From UBA6022 sp036382575 (GTDB taxonomy: Bacteria > Patescibacteriota > Saccharimonadia > Saccharimonadales > Saccharimonadaceae), in the NCBI GenBank assembly GCA_036382575.1, contig DASVHL010000073.1, forward strand, positions 1-64,000: DNA of 64,000 nucleotides. The letters run 5' to 3'. The position numbers and the translations under genes are program-made. Below the pieces are notes generated by a model. That model searched no databases. It was given only the letters and a program-made list of their open reading frames with translations, and was not told the DNA's origin. Shown here one piece after another: positions 41,481 to 48,486 of the stretch; positions within the stretch are counted from its first letter, which is position 1, and each line of letters starts with the position of its first letter.

Positions 41481-41987
41481 ATGGATAGCAAAGTTCAACA
41501 AACATTAATTGTATTTAAGCCTGACGCGATGCAGCGTGGTATCGTTGGCGAAATTTTAACTCGTTTTGAGCGCGTCGGACTCAAAATCATCGCAACCAAG
41601 ATGGTTGCGCCTGATCGTGAACATTACTACAAGCACTACGAAGAGATTGGCCAAGTCATTACCCGTCGCGGCGAAGAGACGTTTAATAACGTGCTCGATA
41701 TGATGAACGAAGGTCCGGTCATTGCGATGGTGCTTGAAGGGGTCGAGGCAGTAGAACTCGTGCGTAAGCTTGTCGGCACAACCGAGCCTAAGTCATCTGC
41801 ACCAGGTACGATCCGTGGTGATTTCTCACATATGAGCTATGGCTACGGTGATGAGCACAAGAAGGGGATTCCAAACCTTATTCATGCCTCAGGTGACCTT
41901 GCCGATGCCAAGCAGGAGATTCCGCACTGGTTTTCTAAGGACGAGCTGTACGCCTATACTGTGCTACACGAGAAGTTTACTCGTTAG
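41481..41987 (+). CDS. ndk: Nucleoside diphosphate kinase
   Basis: Ndk balances nucleoside triphosphates. The 168-residue protein has QQTLIVFKPDAMQRGIVGEIL and the active-site NLIHASGD with the phosphohistidine. It is about 20 residues longer than common forms because of an insertion around DFSHMSYGYGDEHKKG. GGAG lies before the ATG. A hairpin terminator follows. Confidence 0.95.
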   Translation: MDSKVQQTLIVFKPDAMQRGIVGEILTRFERVGLKIIATKMVAPDREHYYKHYEEIGQVITRRGEETFNNVLDMMNEGPVIAMVLEGVEAVELVRKLVGTTEPKSSAPGTIRGDFSHMSYGYGDEHKKGIPNLIHASGDLADAKQEIPHWFSKDELYAYTVLHEKFTR

Positions 41988-42003
41988 TTAATAGGGGTGA
42001 TCA

Positions 42004-42039
42004 ATGAAAACAACAGCGTGCTAACGCTGTTGTTTTCAT
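42004..42039 (+). terminator. Terminator of ndk
   Basis: A perfect 16-bp stem (42004-42019 with 42024-42039) with a GCTA loop includes a TTTT run on the 3' side. Confidence 0.8.
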
Positions 42040-42055
42040 GTTACAATAGCGACAT

Positions 42056-42132
42056 GCCTCGGTAGCTCAATTGGATAGAGCAGTTCCGTCCTAAGGAAAA
42101 GGTTGCAGGTTCGACTCCTGCCCGGGGTACCA
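42056..42132 (+). tRNA. tRNA-Arg (CCT)
   Basis: A 77-base cloverleaf with encoded CCA. The anticodon loop is GTCCTAA, so CCT reads AGG. The T arm contains GGTTCGACTCC. TACAAT lies just upstream. Confidence 0.93.
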
Positions 42133-42194
42133 AATAGACAATAGTGCGTTGTTGTTGTTATGACACTTTTTCAATCACGTAGTATACTGATCTT

Positions 42195-42737
42195 ATGAAC
42201 AAAAAAAATAAACAACCTGAACAACTGGATTTTGACGGTCAACGTGACGGGGAAGAGCTATTATTTGTCTTTCGTCGTCATATTATCGCTATGCGCAAAG
42301 GCTTTTATTTATTGCTGGTGCCGTTTGCGATTTCATCGATCCCGCCGCTTATTTGGCAGTCAACGCTTGAATTGTTTTTGTTACCAATCGGCGGCTTATT
42401 GTTAGGTTCGATCTTGTTTTTCTACCACTATCTAATGTGGTATTTCACGATTTATATTGTGACCGATCAGCGCATTCGCCAGATTACGCAAAGGGGTTTC
42501 TTTGGTAAGGACGTCGTCGAGCTGCGACTATCAAAGATTCAAAACATAAGCTATAATGTACCTGGGTTCACTGGTGAAATGTTTGATTTCGGAACTATCG
42601 TTATTCAGACATTTGTGGGCGATCTCGTGATTCACAAAGTCGCTCATCCAGACCAGATCTATAACAAGTTGCAGGACGCAGTATCAGCCGCATTGGCCGA
42701 TCATAAACAGGGAGAATATGAAGAAACTATCGCTTAG
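42195..42737 (+). CDS. Membrane protein with bacterial PH domain
   Basis: The 180-residue protein has two membrane helices (about residues 36-80) followed by a bPH2/YdbT-like domain (YIVTDQRIRQITQRGFFGKDVVELRLSKIQNISY, FGTIVIQT). Its role is unknown; such proteins act at the membrane. TATACT lies 7 bases before the ATG, indicating a leaderless mRNA. It overlaps the foldase gene by 20 bases. Confidence 0.85.
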   Translation: MNKKNKQPEQLDFDGQRDGEELLFVFRRHIIAMRKGFYLLLVPFAISSIPPLIWQSTLELFLLPIGGLLLGSILFFYHYLMWYFTIYIVTDQRIRQITQRGFFGKDVVELRLSKIQNISYNVPGFTGEMFDFGTIVIQTFVGDLVIHKVAHPDQIYNKLQDAVSAALADHKQGEYEETIA

Positions 42738-43773
42738 AAAGCGTCAGCCAGTCGAAAAGACTGTACCGTCACGTATCACAAACGAAACTGTTGCCGAGCA
42801 CCGCGAGCGTATTTTAGCTGGTGGTCGCCGCTTCAAATATCCAATGCAATATGCGCGCCATCGCTTGGTGTTTACGACCATTGTCATTACATTGGTCGCC
42901 TTTTTGTTTATTCTATTAGTAGGTTGGTGGCAGCTTTACTCAGTCCAGAATACGAGCACTTTCTTTTATCGTGTGACGCGCGTCTTACCGTTACCAGTTG
43001 CATCAGTTGATCAAGAGGCAGTGCCGTATGGTGATTATCTAATGTATTACAACAGCTCAGCGCATTATTTGCGACAGAGTGAACAGACTAATTTTCAAAC
43101 TAAAGATGGGCAACGGCAGAACAATCACATCAAGCGCAAATCGATGGACATTGCAATTGGCAATGCCTATGCAAATAAGTTAGCACGTGAACTTAATATT
43201 TCCGTGACACAGGAACGGATCGATCGTGTGACTGATGAAGACCGCAACACTTCGACAGGACGTATTTCTCAGGAGACATATGACGCTTCAGCCCTTAATA
43301 TCCTAGGTTGGGCACCAAGCGAGTATCGCCAAGATACGAAGAGTCGGTTGGTTCGCCAAGATGTCGCCTATGCAATTGACACACAGGCCAAAAAGCAGCA
43401 AGAAAAGGCAACTGCAATACTACAAGCCGATCCTGCAATTGACTTTGGGGCTCTTGCTACTGCGCTTGGTGGTGAAGGCATTGCAAAGGTAACGACTGCT
43501 CAGTCTGGACTTGTACCATTATTAAATCAAGATGGTGGTTTGACTGCAGCGGCCGTTGGGCTGGCCAAGGGTGGTGTGTCGTCTCCGATTCGTACTGCAG
43601 CGGGCGATGGTTATTATTTCGTAAAACAACTAGAAAAGACTGCGACGCAGGTCAGTTACGTGTATTTACGTATTCCGCTGACCGAATTCAATCAGCGGCT
43701 AGAGACACTTCGAAAAGACGGCAAGATTAAAGAATATATCAAAATTGTTGAAGAAGGCGAAACATCGTCATAA
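42718..43773 (+). CDS. SurA/PrsA-like membrane-anchored foldase
   Basis: The 351-residue protein has a basic N-terminus, one membrane helix (about 55-78) and an outer part with a SurA N-terminal-like helical region (YANKLARELNISVTQERIDRV) and a PpiC-like segment (SGLVPLLNQDGGLTAAAVGLAKGG) near residue 260. It probably helps secreted or pilus proteins fold outside the membrane. Only one parvulin-like unit is seen and it is divergent, so prolyl isomerase activity is uncertain. Confidence 0.75.
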   Translation: MKKLSLRKRQPVEKTVPSRITNETVAEHRERILAGGRRFKYPMQYARHRLVFTTIVITLVAFLFILLVGWWQLYSVQNTSTFFYRVTRVLPLPVASVDQEAVPYGDYLMYYNSSAHYLRQSEQTNFQTKDGQRQNNHIKRKSMDIAIGNAYANKLARELNISVTQERIDRVTDEDRNTSTGRISQETYDASALNILGWAPSEYRQDTKSRLVRQDVAYAIDTQAKKQQEKATAILQADPAIDFGALATALGGEGIAKVTTAQSGLVPLLNQDGGLTAAAVGLAKGGVSSPIRTAAGDGYYFVKQLEKTATQVSYVYLRIPLTEFNQRLETLRKDGKIKEYIKIVEEGETSS

Positions 43774-43797
43774 TCTAAGCGATAACGGAGGCGATTC

Positions 43798-44394
43798 ATG
43801 TATACAGTTCCAGATTTACCCTATGGCTACGATCAACTTGGGGCCTATATTAGTCCAACGATTATGCAGTTGCACCATGATAAGCACCACCAGGCGTACG
43901 TGGATAAATTGAATGCAGCAATTGATACTGCACCAGCACTTCGTGAGCGAAACCTTGAAAGCCTACTAACAGATCTTTCGAGTCTTCCTGAGTCAGTTCA
44001 GGCGGCCATTCGCAATCATGGCGGTGGCCATTATAACCATAGTTTATTCTGGCAATGGATGTCGCCAGAGGGCGGAGGTGAGCCAACCGGTGAGCTTGCG
44101 CAGAAAATCACCGAGCGCTATGGGAGCTATCAGGCTTTTGTCGATGAGTTTACCGCTAAGTCGCTTGGTGTGTTTGGGAGTGGCTGGGCATGGTTGCAGC
44201 CAGACATGGAAATTATCACAACCGCTAATCAAGATACGCCGATTATGCAGGGCCAAGCTGCACCGCTACTCGGACTTGATGTTTGGGAGCATGCGTACTA
44301 TCTCGACTACAAGAATAAGCGTGACGATTACGTAAAGGCTTGGTGGAATGTTGTGAACTGGGAAACAGTCCAGCGGCGTTACGAAGCGAAGTAA
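43798..44394 (+). CDS. Superoxide dismutase, Fe/Mn type
   Basis: The 198-residue enzyme converts superoxide to peroxide and oxygen. Metal ligands are visible: His in MQLHHDKHHQAYV, His in GGGHYNHSLFW, and Asp and His in DVWEHAYYLDY. The metal cannot be chosen safely between Fe and Mn. Length is normal. GGAGG lies 8 bases before the ATG. It ends at a terminator shared with the DoxX gene. Confidence 0.96.
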   Translation: MYTVPDLPYGYDQLGAYISPTIMQLHHDKHHQAYVDKLNAAIDTAPALRERNLESLLTDLSSLPESVQAAIRNHGGGHYNHSLFWQWMSPEGGGEPTGELAQKITERYGSYQAFVDEFTAKSLGVFGSGWAWLQPDMEIITTANQDTPIMQGQAAPLLGLDVWEHAYYLDYKNKRDDYVKAWWNVVNWETVQRRYEAK

Positions 44395-44405
44395 GCCATA
44401 GTTCT

Positions 44406-44435
44406 AAAAGAAGACTTCCTAGGAAGTCTTCTTTT
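44406..44435. terminator. Shared terminator of sod and the DoxX gene
   Basis: A perfect 14-bp inverted repeat (44406-44419 with 44422-44435) has T runs on both strands. The stop codon of the DoxX gene lies at its centre. Confidence 0.9.
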
Positions 44436-44889
44436 TTGTGTGGAGGGGTTGAGCCGAGGCCGCGATGCCGATGGCAACCGCCACGACGACAGCATTCTTT
44501 AAAATGTACTGGCCTTCAAGGGTCGGTACAAAGGGTGATTGCCAGGTGAATTCAGGTATCAACAGGAGCGGTGAGCACACCAATGCCATGTGTGCTAATA
44601 GTAGGGGAATGACGACTCGGGTCATTTTTGGAAATAGGAATAAGATTCCAATCAGACATTCAGCCACCGATAGGGTAATGAATAATATATCAAAATACTG
44701 CAAACCAACAGTTTTAGCTGTCAGGGCTTCAGCTAACGGTCCTGCTGGGCTCAGTCCGAGCAGCTTGATCAGCCCAAACCAAAAGAAAATAAGGAAAATT
44801 GAAACGCGGGCGACCGGTATAAACGCGCGGCGAAAAAAGGCGATCATTTTTAGGTCAAGATGGGCGTAGTCAATTTTCTTCGTAGCCAT
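44419..44889 (-). CDS. DoxX family membrane protein
   Basis: The 156-residue protein has four membrane helices and the DoxX pattern ARVSIFLIFFWFGLIKLLGLSP in helix one and SVAECLIGILFLFPKMTR in helix two to three. Family members relate to redox or thiosulfate:quinone systems, but the function is mostly unknown. The start at 44889 (MATKKID) is chosen over a longer frame that would run through the tRNA-Asp gene. CATACT lies a few bases upstream, so it is probably leaderless. Confidence 0.85.
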   Translation of the reverse strand: MATKKIDYAHLDLKMIAFFRRAFIPVARVSIFLIFFWFGLIKLLGLSPAGPLAEALTAKTVGLQYFDILFITLSVAECLIGILFLFPKMTRVVIPLLLAHMALVCSPLLLIPEFTWQSPFVPTLEGQYILKNAVVVAVAIGIAASAQPLHTKKKTS

Positions 44890-44921
44890 TAGTAGTATGA
44901 TACCAGATAATTCAGACCAAG

Positions 44922-44951
44922 AAAAAAGCTCACCAAACGGTAAGCTTTTTT
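44922..44951 (-). terminator. Terminator of tRNA-Asp
   Basis: A 13-bp stem (44922-44934 with 44939-44951, one wobble) begins 3 bases after the tRNA 3' end and has a six-T run on the minus strand. Confidence 0.85.
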
Positions 44952-44953
44952 CT

Positions 44954-45031
44954 TGGCGGACTCGACCGGATTTGAACCGGCGATCTCCTCCGTGACAGGG
45001 AGGCGTGATAACCCCTTCACTACGAGTCCAC
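44954..45031 (-). tRNA. tRNA-Asp (GTC)
   Basis: A 78-base cloverleaf with encoded CCA. The anticodon stem CCTCC/GGAGG encloses CTGTCAC, so GTC reads GAC/GAU. Confidence 0.95.
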
Positions 45032-45139
45032 ACGTCGTAACGACTTAGAACATAATAGCAGTTTTCGGCCCCTGGTGCAACAGGTGAGTGGCTTTTGCTT
45101 TGCCTGATGGGAATGCTATAATAACAAAGATGCTAATGT

Positions 45140-45215
45140 GCCGCTGTAGCTCAGCTGGTAGAGCGGCGCTTTCGTAAAGCGTAGGTCACCGGTTCAAATC
45201 CGGTCAGCGGCTCCA
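45140..45215 (+). tRNA. tRNA-Thr (CGT)
   Basis: A 76-base cloverleaf with encoded CCA. The anticodon loop TTCGTAA gives CGT, reading ACG. The discriminator base is T, giving a UCCA end that can pair with the UGGA of the thrS T-box. TATAAT is at 45117-45122. Confidence 0.95.
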
Positions 45216-45283
45216 CATCATGATACGCGGGTATCGTGGAGTGGCTAATAGACAGCTCTATAGGGTTGCACCAGAAACGATTT

Positions 45284-45658
45284 ATGAAAACACAATTTAT
45301 TACCTCATTGAAATTAATTATTGCTGATCGCCTAATGGTGGTGTTGCTCAGCGTGTTCATTCTCGCGTGTCTGGCGTACTGTCTGTATGTTGGTGTATCG
45401 CTGCGACCAAGCGACCTGCAGGTGGCGGTCCATTATAGCGCCTTTGGTGAAACGCGTTTTTACCGCGAGAAATGGTTTTATCTATTGTCATTTGTGATTT
45501 TTGGCCTTGTACTTGCGATCATTCACACGATTTTGATTGTTAAAATGTACGTCCAAGAGCGCCGTCAAATGGCTTTATTATTTACAAGTGTCAGCTTCTT
45601 ACTCCTAGTGATTACTTGGATCTTAACGCGCTCAATTCTAAAGGTTGCCTTTTTATAA
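45284..45658 (+). CDS. Hypothetical membrane protein, 124 residues
   Basis: Three membrane helices (about residues 18-38, 60-85 and 100-122) are predicted, with a short outer loop (RPSDLQVAVHYSAFGETRFYREK). No family is recognised. The ATG at 45284 follows TATAGG by about 20 bases. It ends 1 base before the glycosyltransferase gene, suggesting a partner role in the same membrane process. Confidence 0.7.
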   Translation: MKTQFITSLKLIIADRLMVVLLSVFILACLAYCLYVGVSLRPSDLQVAVHYSAFGETRFYREKWFYLLSFVIFGLVLAIIHTILIVKMYVQERRQMALLFTSVSFLLLVITWILTRSILKVAFL

Positions 45659-45659
45659 C

Positions 45660-47333
45660 ATGACAGACCTCGAGATTCCTCTTGGCAAGCGCACAAAAAC
45701 TTATCGTTTTTTCGAAATGCTCCCAGCACTGCTTAGTTATGGTGCGTTGATCACCCTTGTTGTGCTGTCAATTTTGAATCCGTTGCTCGCAGGTATTTAT
45801 TTGCTGGTGATTATTATTACTGTCTTGGTCAAGGCGGTCGGGATTGCAGCCCATACGATCAGGGGACATAGCCGCATGGAGTCGGCACAAAAGATTGATT
45901 GGCATAGCCGTCTCAAGCAGCTTGAAACGCCTGAAAAGAGCTATAAAAAAGAACAATCAGTTCACTCGACTGGCTTTGGCTTTGATGCCCATAAAGAGAA
46001 TCTCCGTTTGATTGCCACTCAGCCTGAGGTGTACCCACGACCATCAAGTATTTACAATGCAGTGATTATTGCTGCCTACAACGAAGCCTACGAAGTCCTC
46101 GAACCAACGATTCAGTCCTTACTTGATACAACATACGATAAGGGTCAGATGATTTTAACGCTCGCCTACGAAGCTCGCGGTGGTGAGTCTATTCACGAGA
46201 CAGTCATGCAACTCCGTGATAAGTTTGGTGATCAGTTTAAAGCCTTTCATTTGGTGCAGCATCCAGCCGATTTACCTAATGAGGTGGTCGGTAAGGGCGG
46301 TAATATTACCTACGCTGGTCATTTCTTGAAGCAGTGGCTCCAGGACGAGTCAATCCCATATGAAAATGTTATCGTGACGACGCTCGATAGTGATAACCGT
46401 CCACATGCCACTTATTTTGACTATGTGACGTACGAATATATTGTGCACGAAGACCGTAAACACCTGTCTTATCAGCCGGTGTCGCTTTTCTTGAATAATA
46501 TCTGGGATGCGCCAGCACCAATGCGCGTGGTGGCAACTGGTAACTCATTCTGGAACATTATTAGCTCAATGCGTCCACACACGCTCCGTAACTTTGCCTC
46601 TCACTCGCAGCCAATGGATGCACTGGTCGAGATGGATTTCTGGAGTAAGCGTACCATTGTTGAGGATGGCCACCAGTACTGGCGAAGCTATTTCCATTTC
46701 GATGGTCACTATGCGGTTACCCCAATCTATGTACCGATCTATCAGGATGCTGTTTTATCTGACACCTATCGCCGCACGCTAAAGGCTCAGTTCGTTCAGC
46801 TACGTCGTTGGGCATACGGAGCCTCTGATGTGCCATATGTCGCTACACGCGTGCTATCACGACGTCGTACGGTATCATTTGCTGGTGGGTTTGCTCGATT
46901 ATTGCGACTAGTGGATGGACATATTACACTCGCAAGTATGGCGATCTTGGTCGCTGTTGGTGGCTGGGTGCCGCTTTTGATGAACCCGCACGCCGCTCAG
47001 GACATCACAGTTCATTTGTTACCAGAGGTGATTAGCCGCGTACAGCAAGTGGCAATGATTGGTCTGCTTATCACTGTTTTCCTTGGGTTTAAGATGCTTC
47101 CACCACGACCAGCCCGCTACAAGCGCCATCGGACGATTGGGATGTTACTACAGTGGTGTCTTATGCCAGTGACGGCTATTGTTTACAGTTCGGCATCAGC
47201 CTTTAATGCGCAGACGCATTTGTTACTTGGCAAATACCTCGACAAATTTGATGTTACCGAGAAGGCGACTCACGAGACTGTGGCCCGTGCGCGCGCAAAG
47301 AAGGCCGTCCGCGCTTCCGAGTTGAAGAAATAA
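45660..47333 (+). CDS. Membrane glycosyltransferase, family 2-like
   Basis: The 557-residue protein has two N-terminal membrane helices (about 20-65), a GT-A domain (VIIAAYNEAYEVLEPTIQSLL, VIVTTLDSDNRPHATYF with a DSD metal motif, TIVEDGHQYWRSY and QLRRWAYGASD, a QxxRW motif) and two to four C-terminal helices. The layout is that of processive polysaccharide synthases. The product is unknown; a surface polysaccharide is likely. Its 3' end overlaps the convergent nrdR gene by 80 bases. Confidence 0.88.
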   Translation: MTDLEIPLGKRTKTYRFFEMLPALLSYGALITLVVLSILNPLLAGIYLLVIIITVLVKAVGIAAHTIRGHSRMESAQKIDWHSRLKQLETPEKSYKKEQSVHSTGFGFDAHKENLRLIATQPEVYPRPSSIYNAVIIAAYNEAYEVLEPTIQSLLDTTYDKGQMILTLAYEARGGESIHETVMQLRDKFGDQFKAFHLVQHPADLPNEVVGKGGNITYAGHFLKQWLQDESIPYENVIVTTLDSDNRPHATYFDYVTYEYIVHEDRKHLSYQPVSLFLNNIWDAPAPMRVVATGNSFWNIISSMRPHTLRNFASHSQPMDALVEMDFWSKRTIVEDGHQYWRSYFHFDGHYAVTPIYVPIYQDAVLSDTYRRTLKAQFVQLRRWAYGASDVPYVATRVLSRRRTVSFAGGFARLLRLVDGHITLASMAILVAVGGWVPLLMNPHAAQDITVHLLPEVISRVQQVAMIGLLITVFLGFKMLPPRPARYKRHRTIGMLLQWCLMPVTAIVYSSASAFNAQTHLLLGKYLDKFDVTEKATHETVARARAKKAVRASELKK

Positions 47334-47733
47334 GTTGGTGCTGGGCAGCATACTGAACGGCGGCTAGTTCGTCGAATTTTTTTAATACCTGATGGGCAGT
47401 CGCCTCGATGTCCTGTGGGGTGATTGTGCGACGTTGTGTCGATAGGGTGTCTTCGATAGTTTGCGCCAGCCACAGGGCATTATATTCACCTTCTATGGGG
47501 GTATGTGTAAATGCCTTCGAGATACTAAGGATGAGCTTGCCGAGATTAAAGGTATCCTGTGAGCCATCCGAAAGCGAAATAGGTGTATTGTCTGCTAGTG
47601 ACGGTCGTTCATAGGTAGTAAATACCGTCTGGCATTTTGAGCACCGCCGCCTGCGCCAGACCTGGGGCTGTTTTTTATTAGGCCGTGAGTTGGCAACTGA
47701 AGTATTCGTGTGAAAACAATTTATACAAAACAT
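47254..47733 (-). CDS. nrdR: Transcriptional repressor NrdR
   Basis: NrdR represses ribonucleotide reductase genes by sensing ATP/dATP. The 159-residue protein has a zinc ribbon with two CxxC pairs (CINC, CSKC), RRRRCSKCQTVFTTYERP, and an ATP-cone (about residues 50-140, LGKLILSISKAF). The start at 47733 (MFCINC) is chosen by homology. The Thr/Ser/Arg-rich C-terminal tail is extra. No nrd gene lies in the window, and I found no convincing NrdR box. Confidence 0.92.
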   Translation of the reverse strand: MFCINCFHTNTSVANSRPNKKQPQVWRRRRCSKCQTVFTTYERPSLADNTPISLSDGSQDTFNLGKLILSISKAFTHTPIEGEYNALWLAQTIEDTLSTQRRTITPQDIEATAHQVLKKFDELAAVQYAAQHQLISSTRKRGRPSLRAHGPQSRESPSR

Positions 47734-47798
47734 GTCTATATAATGACATAGCGCTATTAATAATGCTAGTGGATAAGTGGAGAAGACTGTGGGGAAAC

Positions 47799-47823
47799 AA
47801 AAAAACCACCCCAAAAGGGTGGT
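47799..47823 (-). terminator. Terminator of the 39-residue gene
   Basis: ACCACCC (47805-47811) pairs with GGGTGGT (47817-47823). Seven T follow on the minus strand. Confidence 0.85.
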
Positions 47824-47843
47824 CGGAATAAGGGACAATACTG

Positions 47844-47963
47844 CTACTTATCGGCGCCGCGACTGCGGGTTGCTTTGCGAGCGTCTGCCCAAGTAATGTC
47901 GTACTCGTAGGAAAGCGAGAACTTGTCGAGGGCTGATGGTGTGGTGACTGGATCTTTAGCCAT
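47844..47963 (-). CDS. 39-residue protein from a leaderless mini-gene
   Basis: The peptide begins MAKDPVTTPSALDKFSLSYE, contains DITWADARKATRSR and ends GADK. It is soluble and hydrophilic, with no known motif. The unit is complete: TTGACA-17-TAATAT ends 6 bases before the ATG and a T7 terminator follows the stop by about 20 bases. No ribosome site is present, consistent with a leaderless start. It lies between nrdR and tRNA-Val. Function unknown; too short to assign by eye. Confidence 0.65.
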   Translation of the reverse strand: MAKDPVTTPSALDKFSLSYEYDITWADARKATRSRGADK

Positions 47964-47969
47964 GTATTG

Positions 47970-47998
47970 ATATTAGCATAAACGTTAATAAATGTCAA
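47970..47998 (-). promoter_or_regulatory. Promoter of the 39-residue gene
   Basis: TTGACA (47998-47993) and TAATAT (47975-47970) have a 17-base spacer. The expected start falls on or next to the ATG at 47963. Confidence 0.85.
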
Positions 47999-48094
47999 CT
48001 CCTACTAAACACGAGCGTATTACATATATGGTATATTTACAGGCTTATTGGGATTCAAGTAGTGGTGGAAAACTTATCGTAGGTTGGGGGAAAC

Positions 48095-48126
48095 AAAAAC
48101 GACCACTTATAAAAAGGAGTCGTTTT
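48095..48126 (-). terminator. Terminator of tRNA-Val
   Basis: AAAACGAC pairs with GTCGTTTT (48096-48103 with 48119-48126) about 12 bases after the tRNA 3' end, with a T run on the minus strand. Confidence 0.65.
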
Positions 48127-48137
48127 AATAATTTCTA

Positions 48138-48214
48138 TGGTGGACCCTGGAGGACTCGAACCTCCGACCTCGTCAACGTCAATGACGCGCTCTAGCCAAC
48201 TGAGCTAAGGGTCC
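48138..48214 (-). tRNA. tRNA-Val (GAC)
   Basis: A 77-base cloverleaf with encoded CCA. The anticodon stem CGTCA/TGACG encloses TTGACGT, so GAC reads GUC/GUU. Base 37 is G, unusual for valine tRNAs. Confidence 0.93.
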
Positions 48215-48248
48215 ATAGCTTTCTTATGATACCAGACAGGGGCGGGCG

Positions 48249-48278
48249 TTGCAATAATCAGGGGGGATGGTATATGAT
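48249..48278 (+). promoter_or_regulatory. Promoter of the thrS leader
   Basis: TTGCAA and TATGAT with 18-base spacing predict a start near 48285. An alternative -10 (TATGAT at about 48226) would give a longer leader. Confidence 0.5.
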
Positions 48279-48283
48279 AATGG

Positions 48284-48460
48284 GGAACAATGACGTGGCC
48301 CAACCATCCACTGAGTTCCGTGGGAAGTCGTAATGTACGTTAACGTTACTTCATAAGAGCCTGCAGTAGTGTGGGAAGTCCGGTGGAACCGCCCAATTAT
48401 GGGTCCGAGACATGCGATCTATAGCTTTGAATTTCTCAAAACTAGTCATCGCATGTTTTT
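48284..48460 (+). ncRNA. T-box riboswitch (threonine) upstream of thrS
   Basis: The leader contains the T-box core. The antiterminator is GTC-CGG (48378-48383), a 7-base bulge TGGAACC (48384-48390), GCCC-AATTAT-GGGT (48391-48404), then CCG-A-GAC (48405-48411). The bulge UGGA is complementary to UCCA, the 3' end of the tRNA-Thr encoded at 45140-45215. Upstream stems are GGAAC/GTTCC (48284-48288 with 48315-48319) with inner GTGG/CCAC, and GAAGT/ACTTC around 48325-48352. A candidate ACC specifier lies at 48303-48305, not resolved. Uncharged tRNA-Thr should stabilise the antiterminator and allow thrS transcription. Confidence 0.82.
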
Positions 48461-48461
48461 T
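48410..48461 (+). terminator. Regulated terminator in the thrS leader
   Basis: ACATGCGAT (48410-48418) pairs perfectly with ATCGCATGT (48447-48455), followed by T6. The 5' arm shares two bases with the antiterminator, so the two compete. Confidence 0.8.
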
Positions 48462-48486
48462 ATTTATCAAAAAAGGAGAACAAGAT

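Noticed and set aside
44890..45033. N-terminal extension of the DoxX protein
   Set aside because: It would run through the tRNA-Asp gene and its terminator; the ATG at 44889 is the natural start.
47730..47760. Possible NrdR box in front of nrdR
   Set aside because: TCTATATAATGA is only a weak match to the NrdR consensus, there is no second box and no nrd gene nearby.
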